DNA from: CAYRFF01 sp964436125
Lineage (GTDB): Bacteria; Bacteroidota; Bacteroidia; Chitinophagales; Saprospiraceae
Direction: 5' to 3'
Length of the DNA stretch: 5,609 nt
Assembly (NCBI GenBank): GCA_964436125.1
Contig: CAYTBT010000069.1
Coordinates: forward strand, 1-5,609
The position numbers and the translations under genes are program-made. Of the stretch, positions 1-5,609 are shown one piece after another (positions within the stretch are counted from its first letter, which is position 1; every line of letters starts with the position of its first letter). Under the pieces are notes generated by a model that was given only the letters and a program-made list of their open reading frames with translations, did not search any database and was not told the origin of the DNA.

Positions 1-47
1 CCCCTAATATAGGGAAAATCATGTCACATTTTTAAACGTTTTGGACA
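1..47 (-). mobile_element. Possible end of an insertion sequence interrupting the PIN toxin gene
   Basis: PIN-like coding sequence stops making sense near position 47. Read on the minus strand, the new sequence starts TGTCCAAAACGTTT and continues into TGTGACATG. A TG...CA terminus and TGTCA-like boxes are what I would expect from an IS21-type end, but I cannot confirm a family: no transposase and no opposite end lie in the window. The piece also contains the palindrome AAACGTTT (34-41) and a small inverted repeat CCCTA-ATA-TAGGG (2-14). It supplies the stop codon that ends the toxin frame (32-34). A simple deletion or rearrangement that joined unrelated DNA would look the same. Confidence 0.35.
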
Positions 48-310
48 GGTGTGATCGATATTGATTTTTCAGTAGGATAGACAATATCAATCGATTGAAT
101 AATTTCAGTTAAAATACTCAAAGCGATATTTGTAGGTAATCCAAAGCCCGATGAACGCGTAGCAACGACCATAAATTCGAGTAGATTTTTAGAAGTCGTG
201 AATAAATGGAAATCAGGATTATTCAATAGGCTTCGCGCCCTATCGTAAAATAAAGAATCTTCATCTATACTGTAAATAAGAACATTGGTGTCAACAAGAA
301 CCTTAGTCAT
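32..310 (-). pseudogene. Truncated PIN-domain toxin (VapC-like ribonuclease), 3' part lost
   Basis: The N-terminal part is a clear PIN domain: a beta strand leading into the VLVDTNVLIYSID motif with the first catalytic aspartate, then a helix with LLEF carrying the second acidic residue. PIN toxins of VapBC-type modules are Mg-dependent ribonucleases that cut RNA, often tRNA, and usually have about 130-140 residues. This frame gives only 92 from the ATG at 308-310. After VYPTEKSISI the sequence changes to TPVQNV and a stop, where the family would continue into the second half. The two C-terminal acidic positions of the active site are therefore missing and the product is probably inactive. 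A TTG six bases upstream (314-316) could also serve as start. The ATG overlaps the end of the antitoxin gene by 8 bases, the usual translational coupling. The domain call is firm. The cause of the truncation is inferred. Confidence 0.82.
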
Positions 311-482
311 GAGCAATGGTTCTTATGTTCTTTGCATCTAATTTGCCCTTCAGACTAAGTGAGCTAATAGATGTTTTCCCTTTTTTGTTCATTTTTACGC
401 TTGTAAGGTAGAGATATACCATTTCAAGCTCACCTGTGGTAAGTTGCTCTATTTCTTTTTTCACTTTCTCCTTAATAGTCAT
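303..482 (-). CDS. Antitoxin of a PIN toxin-antitoxin pair (DUF2281-like)
   Basis: This is a small charged protein of 59 residues from the ATG at 480-482; a GTG at 486-488 would add two. The N-terminal half (KEKVKKEIEQL, then LEMVYLYLTSV) looks like two amphipathic helices. The C-terminal tail LKGKLDAKNIRTIAHD matches the tail typical of small antitoxins encoded directly upstream of PIN toxins, where this segment binds and blocks the toxin. No classic DNA-binding domain such as AbrB or ribbon-helix-helix is evident, so autoregulation is not shown by the sequence. The gene ends 8 bases inside the PIN toxin gene, which fits one transcript with antitoxin first. A GAGG lies about 18 bases upstream of the ATG, too far to be a good ribosome site. 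The gene looks complete although its toxin is cut, so it may now be an orphan. The family name comes from recognition of the motif, not from a search. Confidence 0.75.
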   Translation of the reverse strand: MTIKEKVKKEIEQLTTGELEMVYLYLTSVKMNKKGKTSISSLSLKGKLDAKNIRTIAHD

Positions 483-680
483 AAGCACAAATTATCAACT
501 TTTACCTCAAAAATCAAATTCTTGCAGATTCCCATTATATAAATTAGTTTTCTTCAATAATAGTTCCACATACTAGTATTTACGAACTTTACCTTAGATA
601 ATTCCCGCAACTCATGATATAATTATACACACTTCGCGAGAAGAGTTTTGTTATAGTACCTTAGCTTCTCAACCCCCAAA

Positions 681-710
681 AATCCGCAACAATCCCTCAC
701 AATCCATACA
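681..710. repeat. Three AATCC boxes at exact 10-base spacing
   Basis: AATCCGCAAC, AATCCCTCAC and AATCCATACA follow one another directly, so the AATCC core recurs every 10 bases, and a looser CCAATC follows at 711-716. Spacing of about one helical turn would put the cores on one face of the DNA, as in arrays of protein-binding sites. With only three copies it may equally be a worn tandem repeat. Confidence 0.5.
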
Positions 711-726
711 CCAATCAAAAATTCAT

Positions 727-761
727 TGATCCCTGACCCCTGATCCCTGAATCCTGACCCC
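727..761. repeat. Five imperfect copies of a 7-base tandem repeat, TGAYCCC
   Basis: The copies are TGATCCC, TGACCCC, TGATCCC, TGAATCC and TGACCCC, back to back with no spacer. Because the first two and the next two copies alternate, it can also be read as a 14-base unit. The array is non-coding and clearly more C-rich on the plus strand than the DNA around it. Its function is unknown. It begins 10 bases after the spaced AATCC boxes. Confidence 0.75.
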
Positions 762-788
762 TCGTATGTTAGCACATAAGTACACAAG

Positions 789-822
789 AAGGTCGACCTC
801 AGCGAGGTTGCATTACGACCTT
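789..822. repeat. Nested palindrome, possible REP-like element or terminator
   Basis: An outer 7-base stem, AAGGTCG (789-795) with CGACCTT (816-822), encloses an inner 5-base stem ACCTC-AGC-GAGGT (796-808). Seven unpaired bases (809-815) are left on one side only. A further TAAGGTC at 847-853 can pair with GACCTTA (817-823) instead, giving a competing fold. It lies about 30 bases past the stop of the antitoxin-like gene and could end that transcript, but no proper T-run follows on the minus strand. The compact GC-rich fold in AT-rich DNA suits a dispersed palindromic repeat. Whether other copies exist in the genome cannot be seen here. Confidence 0.55.
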
Positions 823-852
823 ATGAAGCCTCTGCATCTTTGATCCTAAGGT

Positions 853-1056
853 CTAAAACTTTGAAAGAAGGTCTTCGGAACTCGCGAAACGACCATTTCT
901 AAAATCTTCTTCTGCCTGATCAATGCGGGCCTTTAATTCTTCTTGTGTAAAAGGTGTAAATCCTTGTTCGGACTTGGTGAGTTTTTTCAAGAGTTTCTCA
1001 AAATAGATAACCCAGTCCTCATTGTTTAACACGACGGAAACCTTAATAAATGTCAA
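853..1056 (-). CDS. Orphan antitoxin-like small protein
   Basis: This frame gives 67 residues. It has a short N-terminal strand (FIKVSVVLNNEDW), a helix (YFEKLLKKLTKSE), and the tail FTQEELKARIDQAEEDF followed by RNGRFASSEDLLSKF. The tail resembles that of small antitoxins of RelE/ParE-type modules, which bind the toxin through a C-terminal helix and an extended segment such as GR..S.EDLL. This is recognition by pattern and no family is certain. The only usable start is a TTG at 1054-1056, with weak AGAGA just upstream. The frame is open further up to a TGA near 1094 but holds no ATG, so the 5' end may be damaged or shifted. A toxin should follow directly after the stop, but only repeats and a palindrome are found there. 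It may have lost its partner or act on a toxin encoded elsewhere. Confidence 0.55.
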   Translation of the reverse strand: MTFIKVSVVLNNEDWVIYFEKLLKKLTKSEQGFTPFTQEELKARIDQAEEDFRNGRFASSEDLLSKF

Positions 1057-1148
1057 ATTTCTCTGAGATATCTCGATATAACCAATTTTTCACTACCCAA
1101 TCTTGTCATAGATACACAAAAGGCACTATTAAGTTCGCCTTGTGATGA

Positions 1149-1164
1149 ATGATTGCTGAATCAT
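1149..1164. terminator. Weak stem-loop downstream of the FN3 operon
   Basis: ATGATT-GCTG-AATCAT forms a perfect 6-base stem with a 4-base loop about 90 bases past the stop of the FN3 gene. The stem is AT-rich and no T-run follows on the minus strand, so it is a poor intrinsic terminator. A second small repeat, AATGA-AAA-TCATT (1228-1240), lies closer to the stop and is weaker. The rest of 1057-1254 shows no gene I can support. Confidence 0.2.
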
Positions 1165-1254
1165 AATGTTGTGATGGGGCCAAGCCAATACAAAATATCT
1201 TGAGAGGTAGTAACATTTTAAAGAAGGAATGAAAATCATTATCAGTTAAAGTAT

Positions 1255-3459
1255 TTATTCTATGAGCACATTTACTTCATCTGATTTTGGCGAACGGAGC
1301 TTGTCCTCATTCTGTTGCACTTCTATTCTGTATTTGTATTCCTGTCCTTTTTCTACCTGCCTGTCCACATAATTTCTCGAGTCATGTGCGACAGACGTTC
1401 TCATACGATATGGTCCGTCACCTTCTGCTCGATATATTATAAAAAAGTGTTCTTCACCATCCAATCTGTAATCCCAGCTCAATTCCACTTGCCCTTCCTT
1501 CTGTGAAATAGCTTTAAAATTTTCGACAGAGGGAAGAAGGGCTGATTTGCGATTATTTAAGCCTATAGGAAAAGAAAATTTAGATAGCAATCCGGTACTA
1601 TCAACCGATCGGGCCATATAGACATAATCGGTATTAAATTGTGCTGTTGTGTCAACATAAGTAAAGTATTGACTATTAAGGTTTTTATGTATTAAATTGA
1701 CCTTCGGTGAATTTTTATCCCCCTTGATAAATCTATATATCTCATATCCCCATACCCCTTCACTGCTACTCCCTATCCAGTCAATAACTATCTTATCATT
1801 TTGGATATAAATTTTTTCCGGAACAGGAGGAGAAGGGGGAACAAGGATTGGCTTATAAATTGTAAAGGCATTGGATAGTTCAGATTGATTTCTGTTTCGA
1901 TCGACGGCAGCTACTTTAAAATACAGTTCACTATCCAGTGATGTGGTAGAAACCTGATGTATTAAATAATTCTTATTAATTACATACGGAGTAATTATAT
2001 TGTAGGGACCATTTTTATCATAAGTCAAGAAAACTCTGTATCCGGACAAATCTTCTTCCTGATTTTCATCCCATTTCATCGCTACATTCCCTAAGCTATC
2101 CATTTTCCCTTCTAGTCCTATCGGTGGTTCAGGTGGCATACTATCGATGAGGAAACCCCGCCGTGGAAATGAATAAGATACATTTTCAGCAGTATCCACC
2201 GAAGCAACAATATAGTAATTTGCCTCCAATGCTGTTGCCGTAGTGTCTATATAAAAAAATGTGTTCTTATCTAATATTTCAGTATTCAATGGTATAAATG
2301 GTCCATCAACGGTATTTCCTCTTGCGACAAAATAGCCCATCAAATCTTGGCTCTGCTCTTTATCACTCCATGAAATCTTGATATGGTTGAATTTAATGTT
2401 TACAGCGGAATCAAGATACACCGGTTTAGGTGGTGTGAGATCTACAGCATGTGTTTTAATCGGTGGTGAAGGGTCACTTAAATCGGCAAAGGCATCAATA
2501 CCAATAATACGGTAATAATAATCTTTATAGTTGTACTTAACACTATCAGTAAATATATGTGAATATTGCAAAACTGAACCCATTTCAGCGCGCATACTAT
2601 CGGTACTCTCTAGATCGTCTTCATTGAAAGCAGTCTGATACGGCTCTTCATTCAGTCTATGGTAGGTCTTTCCCCCGTCATCACTCCTTTCAATATAATA
2701 ACTGGTATATCCGTAAACTTGCTCCCGATTCCATTTTAACTCAATTACCCTATCTCCAGCAGTTGCTTCCAGCCCTCTAGGATAAGCCTCCTCCGGAACG
2801 ATATTAATCACAAATGCTTTCCCGGGAGCTATCGCATAGGCCTGAGTACTGGTATCACAGATAACCATGTATTCATAGGCATATCCGGGCTCAACATCGC
2901 GATCGACAAATCTCAATCCCATAATATCCGCAGCTTCCGCAGAGAGATCTGCAACAAACATTCCAAAGAAATACCGTAAGGTAAAAATATCGTGCTGCTT
3001 TTTTATCTGATCTATGAAACTATTTGATTCTTTAATCCCTCCGAGGGAAAAGTTGTCCCCGTACATTACTTCTACGGCTATTCCCATATATTTATCTTTC
3101 TTTCCTGTATATTCACGGAGCTCTTCCATAGAAGCAGGGAATACTCTTTCTTCGCTGATAAACCCGGATTGAGGAATACTATCTTCAAGATAAGCGACAC
3201 GATGAATTGTGTATCCTTTATTCATCGCCATCCGCCATGTTACCGGATCGGACGGAGCCCATCGCAAGACAATTGAATCTCCGTAAGGCTTTGCCTGTAC
3301 AGCAATGGGATATATTTCCGTTTCGGCGAGCTCTCCTTCCTCCTGACTGTATCCGGTTCCATAGATGGATAAGCTAAGCAAAAGAAAGAGAAATATCCGA
3401 CGATAAAAGGAATTATTCAATGAGTTATGAGTTCTATTGATGTACTTTCTATTCTTCAT
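1255..3459 (-). CDS. Secreted protein with about six fibronectin type III domains
   Basis: The 734-residue product begins with an export signal: basic residues up to YRRI, a hydrophobic core FLFLLLSLSIYG, and a likely signal peptidase I site before the Q in GYSQEE (about residue 39). There is no lipobox cysteine. The rest reads as FN3-like beta sandwiches at about residues 50-220, 222-338, 341-438, 441-537, 541-635 and 644-733. Recurring marks are a tryptophan strand (VLRWAP, ELKWNR, KISWSD, AMKWDE, VIDWIG, ELSWDY), then GY.I.R-like strands, then Y...V.AVD-like strands. Domains 3, 4 and 5 start with proline-rich joints (LTPPKP, SMPPEPP, VPPSPP). Domain 1 carries an extra, probably helical segment at about residues 100-185. 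FN3 domains usually serve binding or spacing outside the cell; no catalytic motif is seen. It ends at the last FN3 domain, with no obvious sorting domain or membrane anchor. The start is 6 bases after the upstream stop, with no Shine-Dalgarno sequence, which suggests co-translation. Confidence 0.88.
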   Translation of the reverse strand: MKNRKYINRTHNSLNNSFYRRIFLFLLLSLSIYGTGYSQEEGELAETEIYPIAVQAKPYGDSIVLRWAPSDPVTWRMAMNKGYTIHRVAYLEDSIPQSGFISEERVFPASMEELREYTGKKDKYMGIAVEVMYGDNFSLGGIKESNSFIDQIKKQHDIFTLRYFFGMFVADLSAEAADIMGLRFVDRDVEPGYAYEYMVICDTSTQAYAIAPGKAFVINIVPEEAYPRGLEATAGDRVIELKWNREQVYGYTSYYIERSDDGGKTYHRLNEEPYQTAFNEDDLESTDSMRAEMGSVLQYSHIFTDSVKYNYKDYYYRIIGIDAFADLSDPSPPIKTHAVDLTPPKPVYLDSAVNIKFNHIKISWSDKEQSQDLMGYFVARGNTVDGPFIPLNTEILDKNTFFYIDTTATALEANYYIVASVDTAENVSYSFPRRGFLIDSMPPEPPIGLEGKMDSLGNVAMKWDENQEEDLSGYRVFLTYDKNGPYNIITPYVINKNYLIHQVSTTSLDSELYFKVAAVDRNRNQSELSNAFTIYKPILVPPSPPVPEKIYIQNDKIVIDWIGSSSEGVWGYEIYRFIKGDKNSPKVNLIHKNLNSQYFTYVDTTAQFNTDYVYMARSVDSTGLLSKFSFPIGLNNRKSALLPSVENFKAISQKEGQVELSWDYRLDGEEHFFIIYRAEGDGPYRMRTSVAHDSRNYVDRQVEKGQEYKYRIEVQQNEDKLRSPKSDEVNVLIE

Positions 3460-3465
3460 AATAAG

Positions 3466-5583
3466 TTAATTAAAATTGATGGGAGTTAATAGAATGGAGG
3501 GGCTCAATTCACGTTCACCCTTTATAGCTTCAATAATCCCATTATACATTTCTGACTCATCCGGGTTATAATCTTCTTCAGGCACGACAGGCTTACTATA
3601 GGTACGCCCAGAAAAATAAGTGCTGCTAAAAGCCCCTCCTGGTAAGAAATTATTTAATCCAGAAGAGGTATTGCCTAGCTGTTCCTGATATTCAGAACTC
3701 AACATTTGAGGTACATAGCCGTATTGAAAACTGATCTTGCCACCGTTGTCATCAGGTTTTCTATATTTAAACCGATATATCTCATCCATCATTTCTGCTG
3801 CTTTTGTTTTTATATTTTCATAACTCTCCAGTGAATATCCGGTTTCTCCAACCAATGCACTAGTAGGACGTCCTAAAAACAATGTAGCCGGCTCTGTCAC
3901 TACAAATTTTGCTCCACCTTCACCTATTGCAAGAATTTGATTATCGGTCAAGCGATTTTGTCGATATTTATCAATGCTTATTGCATATTTTACTGCTGCT
4001 TTTAAATCTTGAGTCAATTTATCTAAATCAACAGCTGTGCCGGCTACAGATGGTGGATAATACTTTTGAAAATAAGATTTCAAATCACTATTAGACTGGA
4101 ATTCTGCAAAAAAAAGGTATTTCAATCTTGTTGTCACATCCTTTATGAACTTATTTACTTCAGCTTGATTTCTGAACGGAAAATGATTATGTCTAAAGTC
4201 ATATTTTTCATGAAACTCTTCACGTAATCCATTATCCAAATAATCTTTTGTGCTTGAAAGTAATTGTGATTCCGGAAGACCTTCGAAAGCATATACCTTT
4301 TCTCGGATCCAATAAAAAATATCTTTATTTACATAAGACTGGTATTCGCTCATCAACTGTCCAGTTAATTGATTATAAATCAAATTAGCATCTTTCAGTA
4401 GGTCAATATCATAGGCAATCACTTTTTCAACCGGATTATTAAAGGTTAAAGGTGACGTTGCATTGATAAATGCTCCCATATCATTAAGTCCGATGTCTCG
4501 TAGATTTGCCCAGATTTCTCCTATGTCAGACGTAGAGCTATTCTTATTCAAGGCAATAGCCTCATCAACCCGTGTATATGGATCCATGTTAAGTACGGAC
4601 TCTGGCATACCATCAAAATTGTCGGTATGATCGCGCTTTATATTTTCTATCGGCTTTCCATAATCTACGTCTATTGAATGTCGTAGGGTATGAGAATATC
4701 CCGGCAAGATAGAGTAGAAATCCTCAAATACGATAAATGGATCTGAATTATATTGAGCATTATAGTGAAGTAATGGCGGTATTATAACAGTGTATCGATC
4801 ATTTACTCGTCTGCTTTGACCATAAATTTCAAATACATCAAAAGCTTCAACAGCTACGGAAGTAGAAATACGCCTATTATGAGCGGTTATCCTCTGCACT
4901 TCTCCGGGAACCAGATAGTCAAATTCCTTCGGATGGGTCAATCTATAAAATAACTCATCACCGAATGAGGCTATTTTTTCTTCAAAAGTATTAAACCGAC
5001 TTGTCTGGAATATCGACCGATATATGACTCTTCCACTTGGCGGATTAAATATTTCCGATTCTTTGCTTTTAAGCTCAATTGTGTCCTTGGGTAAAAAGTT
5101 CTCTACATTGATTAAACTCGCCAATTCTCTTCCTTTGATAAACATCGTTGAGTTGCTCTTCATCAGAAAACCTTCCGCTTTATAAGGATTACTTTCTCCT
5201 ATAATCAAGTCAGATCCCGGGTTAAAAATATCTATATTTAGAACTTGACCATCGTTATCTAAATAATCTATAATCCGAAATCCACTTTCCTCACTAGATT
5301 TTACGAGCAAGTCAACTGCTTTCGTTTTATAATCACTTATTGTCGCAGGTTTATAATCCTTGTCTTCTACCGTAAAGTAAACATTGTAAATAGTATGATT
5401 ACGCAGCTCGGAAGGGACCTTATATTTAATTGATTTATTGGCTTGATTTATAATAAAAGGGCGATCAAGCTTGTGCGTGCCGTCCTTGGATATAAAATAT
5501 ACTTTATATAGGGGCCTTCTATCTTCTAGTTCAAAATATTTTTTATTCCACCGATATAAGTAAGGTTTACTAAAAAAGTCGAG
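3466..5583 (-). CDS. Large cysteine-free protein of unknown function, 5' end incomplete
   Basis: The open frame gives 705 codons and I do not recognise a family. It holds no cysteine, which fits a protein exported beyond the cytoplasm, like its FN3 partner 6 bases downstream. The first 80 or so residues have alternating strands (LYKVYFISKDG, IKYKVPSELR, TIYNVYFTVED) that could form an FN3- or Ig-like sandwich. The middle is mixed and partly helical (EVNKFIKDVTTRLKYLFF; KLTQDLKAAVKYAI). Near the end, KFVVTEPATLFLGRPTSAL looks like a conserved core, followed by a Gly/Ser/Asn-rich stretch (GNTSSGLNNFLPGGAF) and an acidic segment. There is no transmembrane helix. No ATG, GTG or TTG precedes a TTG at 5308-5310, which sits inside continuous coding-like sequence, and the first ATG is at 5161-5163. 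The true start is probably beyond the window, reached through a frame change at 5571-5577. As it stands it is a partial gene or a frameshifted one. Confidence 0.7.
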   Translation of the reverse strand, partial: LDFFSKPYLYRWNKKYFELEDRRPLYKVYFISKDGTHKLDRPFIINQANKSIKYKVPSELRNHTIYNVYFTVEDKDYKPATISDYKTKAVDLLVKSSEESGFRIIDYLDNDGQVLNIDIFNPGSDLIIGESNPYKAEGFLMKSNSTMFIKGRELASLINVENFLPKDTIELKSKESEIFNPPSGRVIYRSIFQTSRFNTFEEKIASFGDELFYRLTHPKEFDYLVPGEVQRITAHNRRISTSVAVEAFDVFEIYGQSRRVNDRYTVIIPPLLHYNAQYNSDPFIVFEDFYSILPGYSHTLRHSIDVDYGKPIENIKRDHTDNFDGMPESVLNMDPYTRVDEAIALNKNSSTSDIGEIWANLRDIGLNDMGAFINATSPLTFNNPVEKVIAYDIDLLKDANLIYNQLTGQLMSEYQSYVNKDIFYWIREKVYAFEGLPESQLLSSTKDYLDNGLREEFHEKYDFRHNHFPFRNQAEVNKFIKDVTTRLKYLFFAEFQSNSDLKSYFQKYYPPSVAGTAVDLDKLTQDLKAAVKYAISIDKYRQNRLTDNQILAIGEGGAKFVVTEPATLFLGRPTSALVGETGYSLESYENIKTKAAEMMDEIYRFKYRKPDDNGGKISFQYGYVPQMLSSEYQEQLGNTSSGLNNFLPGGAFSSTYFSGRTYSKPVVPEEDYNPDESEMYNGIIEAIKGERELSPSILLTPINFN
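5571..5577 (-). other. In-register slippery heptamer T TTT TTA at a frame change
   Basis: On the minus strand a frame open from the window edge reads ACT TTT TTA here and would end at a TAG at 5526-5528. The long unknown ORF lies in the -1 frame and is closed upstream by a TAA at 5584-5586. A -1 slip on TTT TTA leads exactly into AGT AAA CCT of the long ORF. The seven bases match the X XXY YYZ pattern of known -1 slippery sites and are in the correct register. A one-base loss in a run of six T, by mutation or sequencing error, would give the same picture and is the simpler explanation. Only 13 codons of the upstream frame are visible. Confidence 0.4.
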
Positions 5584-5609
5584 TTATCCACATAAAAAGC
5601 TGATATATA

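Larger units (their letters stand above)
489..852. other. Gene-free interval carrying short repeats and a palindrome
   Basis: I find no convincing coding sequence in these 364 bases on either strand. If the antitoxin-like gene on the right ever had a toxin directly downstream, it should start here, but no RelE/ParE-like or PIN-like frame is visible. What is present: spaced AATCC boxes (681-710), a 7-base tandem repeat (727-761) and a nested palindrome (789-822), each listed separately. There is also a perfect palindrome ATACTAGTAT (570-579) and a small CTTC-GCGA-GAAG stem-loop (632-643). The promoter of the PIN antitoxin gene should lie at the left end of this interval, but I cannot assign its boxes with confidence. 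Confidence 0.6.

Noticed and set aside
534..539. TATAAT on the minus strand upstream of the PIN antitoxin gene as a -10 box
   Set aside because: The nearest TTGAAG is only 12 bases away, too close for a -35 box, and Bacteroidota promoters have a different consensus. The match is expected by chance in AT-rich DNA.
632..643. CTTC-GCGA-GAAG hairpin as a terminator or regulatory RNA
   Set aside because: The stem has only four base pairs, no T-run follows on the minus strand, and no gene ends just before it.
681..761. CRISPR array
   Set aside because: The repeat units are 7 and 10 bases long with no conserved 25-40 base repeat and no unique spacers, and no cas gene is present.
1065..1074. GAGATATCTC palindrome just upstream of the TTG start as an operator
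   Set aside because: It is a single 10-base AT-rich palindrome. The placement is suggestive, but there is no second copy and no recognised DNA-binding domain in the adjacent product.
1106..1216. Minus-strand ORF of 36 codons between the FN3 gene and the orphan antitoxin gene
   Set aside because: It has an ATG, but the product resembles nothing I know, there is no clear ribosome site, and this length is expected by chance.
1315..1506. Plus-strand ORF of 63 codons inside the FN3 gene
   Set aside because: It lies wholly antisense to a well-supported coding region, and its product has no recognisable feature beyond chance hydrophobic residues.
3909..4094. Plus-strand ORF of 61 codons inside the large unknown gene
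   Set aside because: It is antisense to the long open frame, with leucine- and tyrosine-rich translation typical of a reverse-strand shadow.

Overview
The window looks like a piece of an AT-rich genome of the Bacteroidota or a close relative. This rests on three things: a secreted protein made of fibronectin type III (FN3) repeats, start sites without a clear Shine-Dalgarno sequence, and a PIN toxin-antitoxin pair of a type common in that group. No rRNA, housekeeping marker or conserved enzyme is present, so the placement is only an inference. Every gene I can support is on the minus strand, so transcription runs from high to low coordinates.

Right part (about 1255-5609): a two-gene operon. 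The upstream gene (3466 to at least 5583) encodes a large cysteine-free protein of unknown function. Its reading frame runs on toward the right edge without a normal start codon. A stop at 5584-5586 blocks it, but an in-register T TTT TTA run at 5571-5577 would join it to a second frame that stays open to the window edge, so the true start probably lies outside the window. Six bases after its stop codon begins a 734-residue exported protein with a signal peptide and about six FN3-like domains (1255-3459). The tight spacing, the export signal on the second protein and the near absence of cysteine in both suggest that they work together in the cell envelope or outside the cell. I do not recognise a specific system.

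Left part (1-1254): remains of toxin-antitoxin modules and small repeats. An apparently intact small antitoxin gene (303-482) overlaps a PIN-domain toxin gene (32-310). The toxin is cut off after about 86 residues and runs into unrelated sequence that resembles the end of an insertion sequence. A second antitoxin-like gene (853-1056) has no toxin next to it. The gap between these genes (489-852) holds three repeat structures: AATCC boxes 10 bases apart, five imperfect 7-base tandem repeats, and a nested palindrome. The left part therefore reads as an accessory region shaped by insertion and deletion, next to a larger envelope-protein operon.
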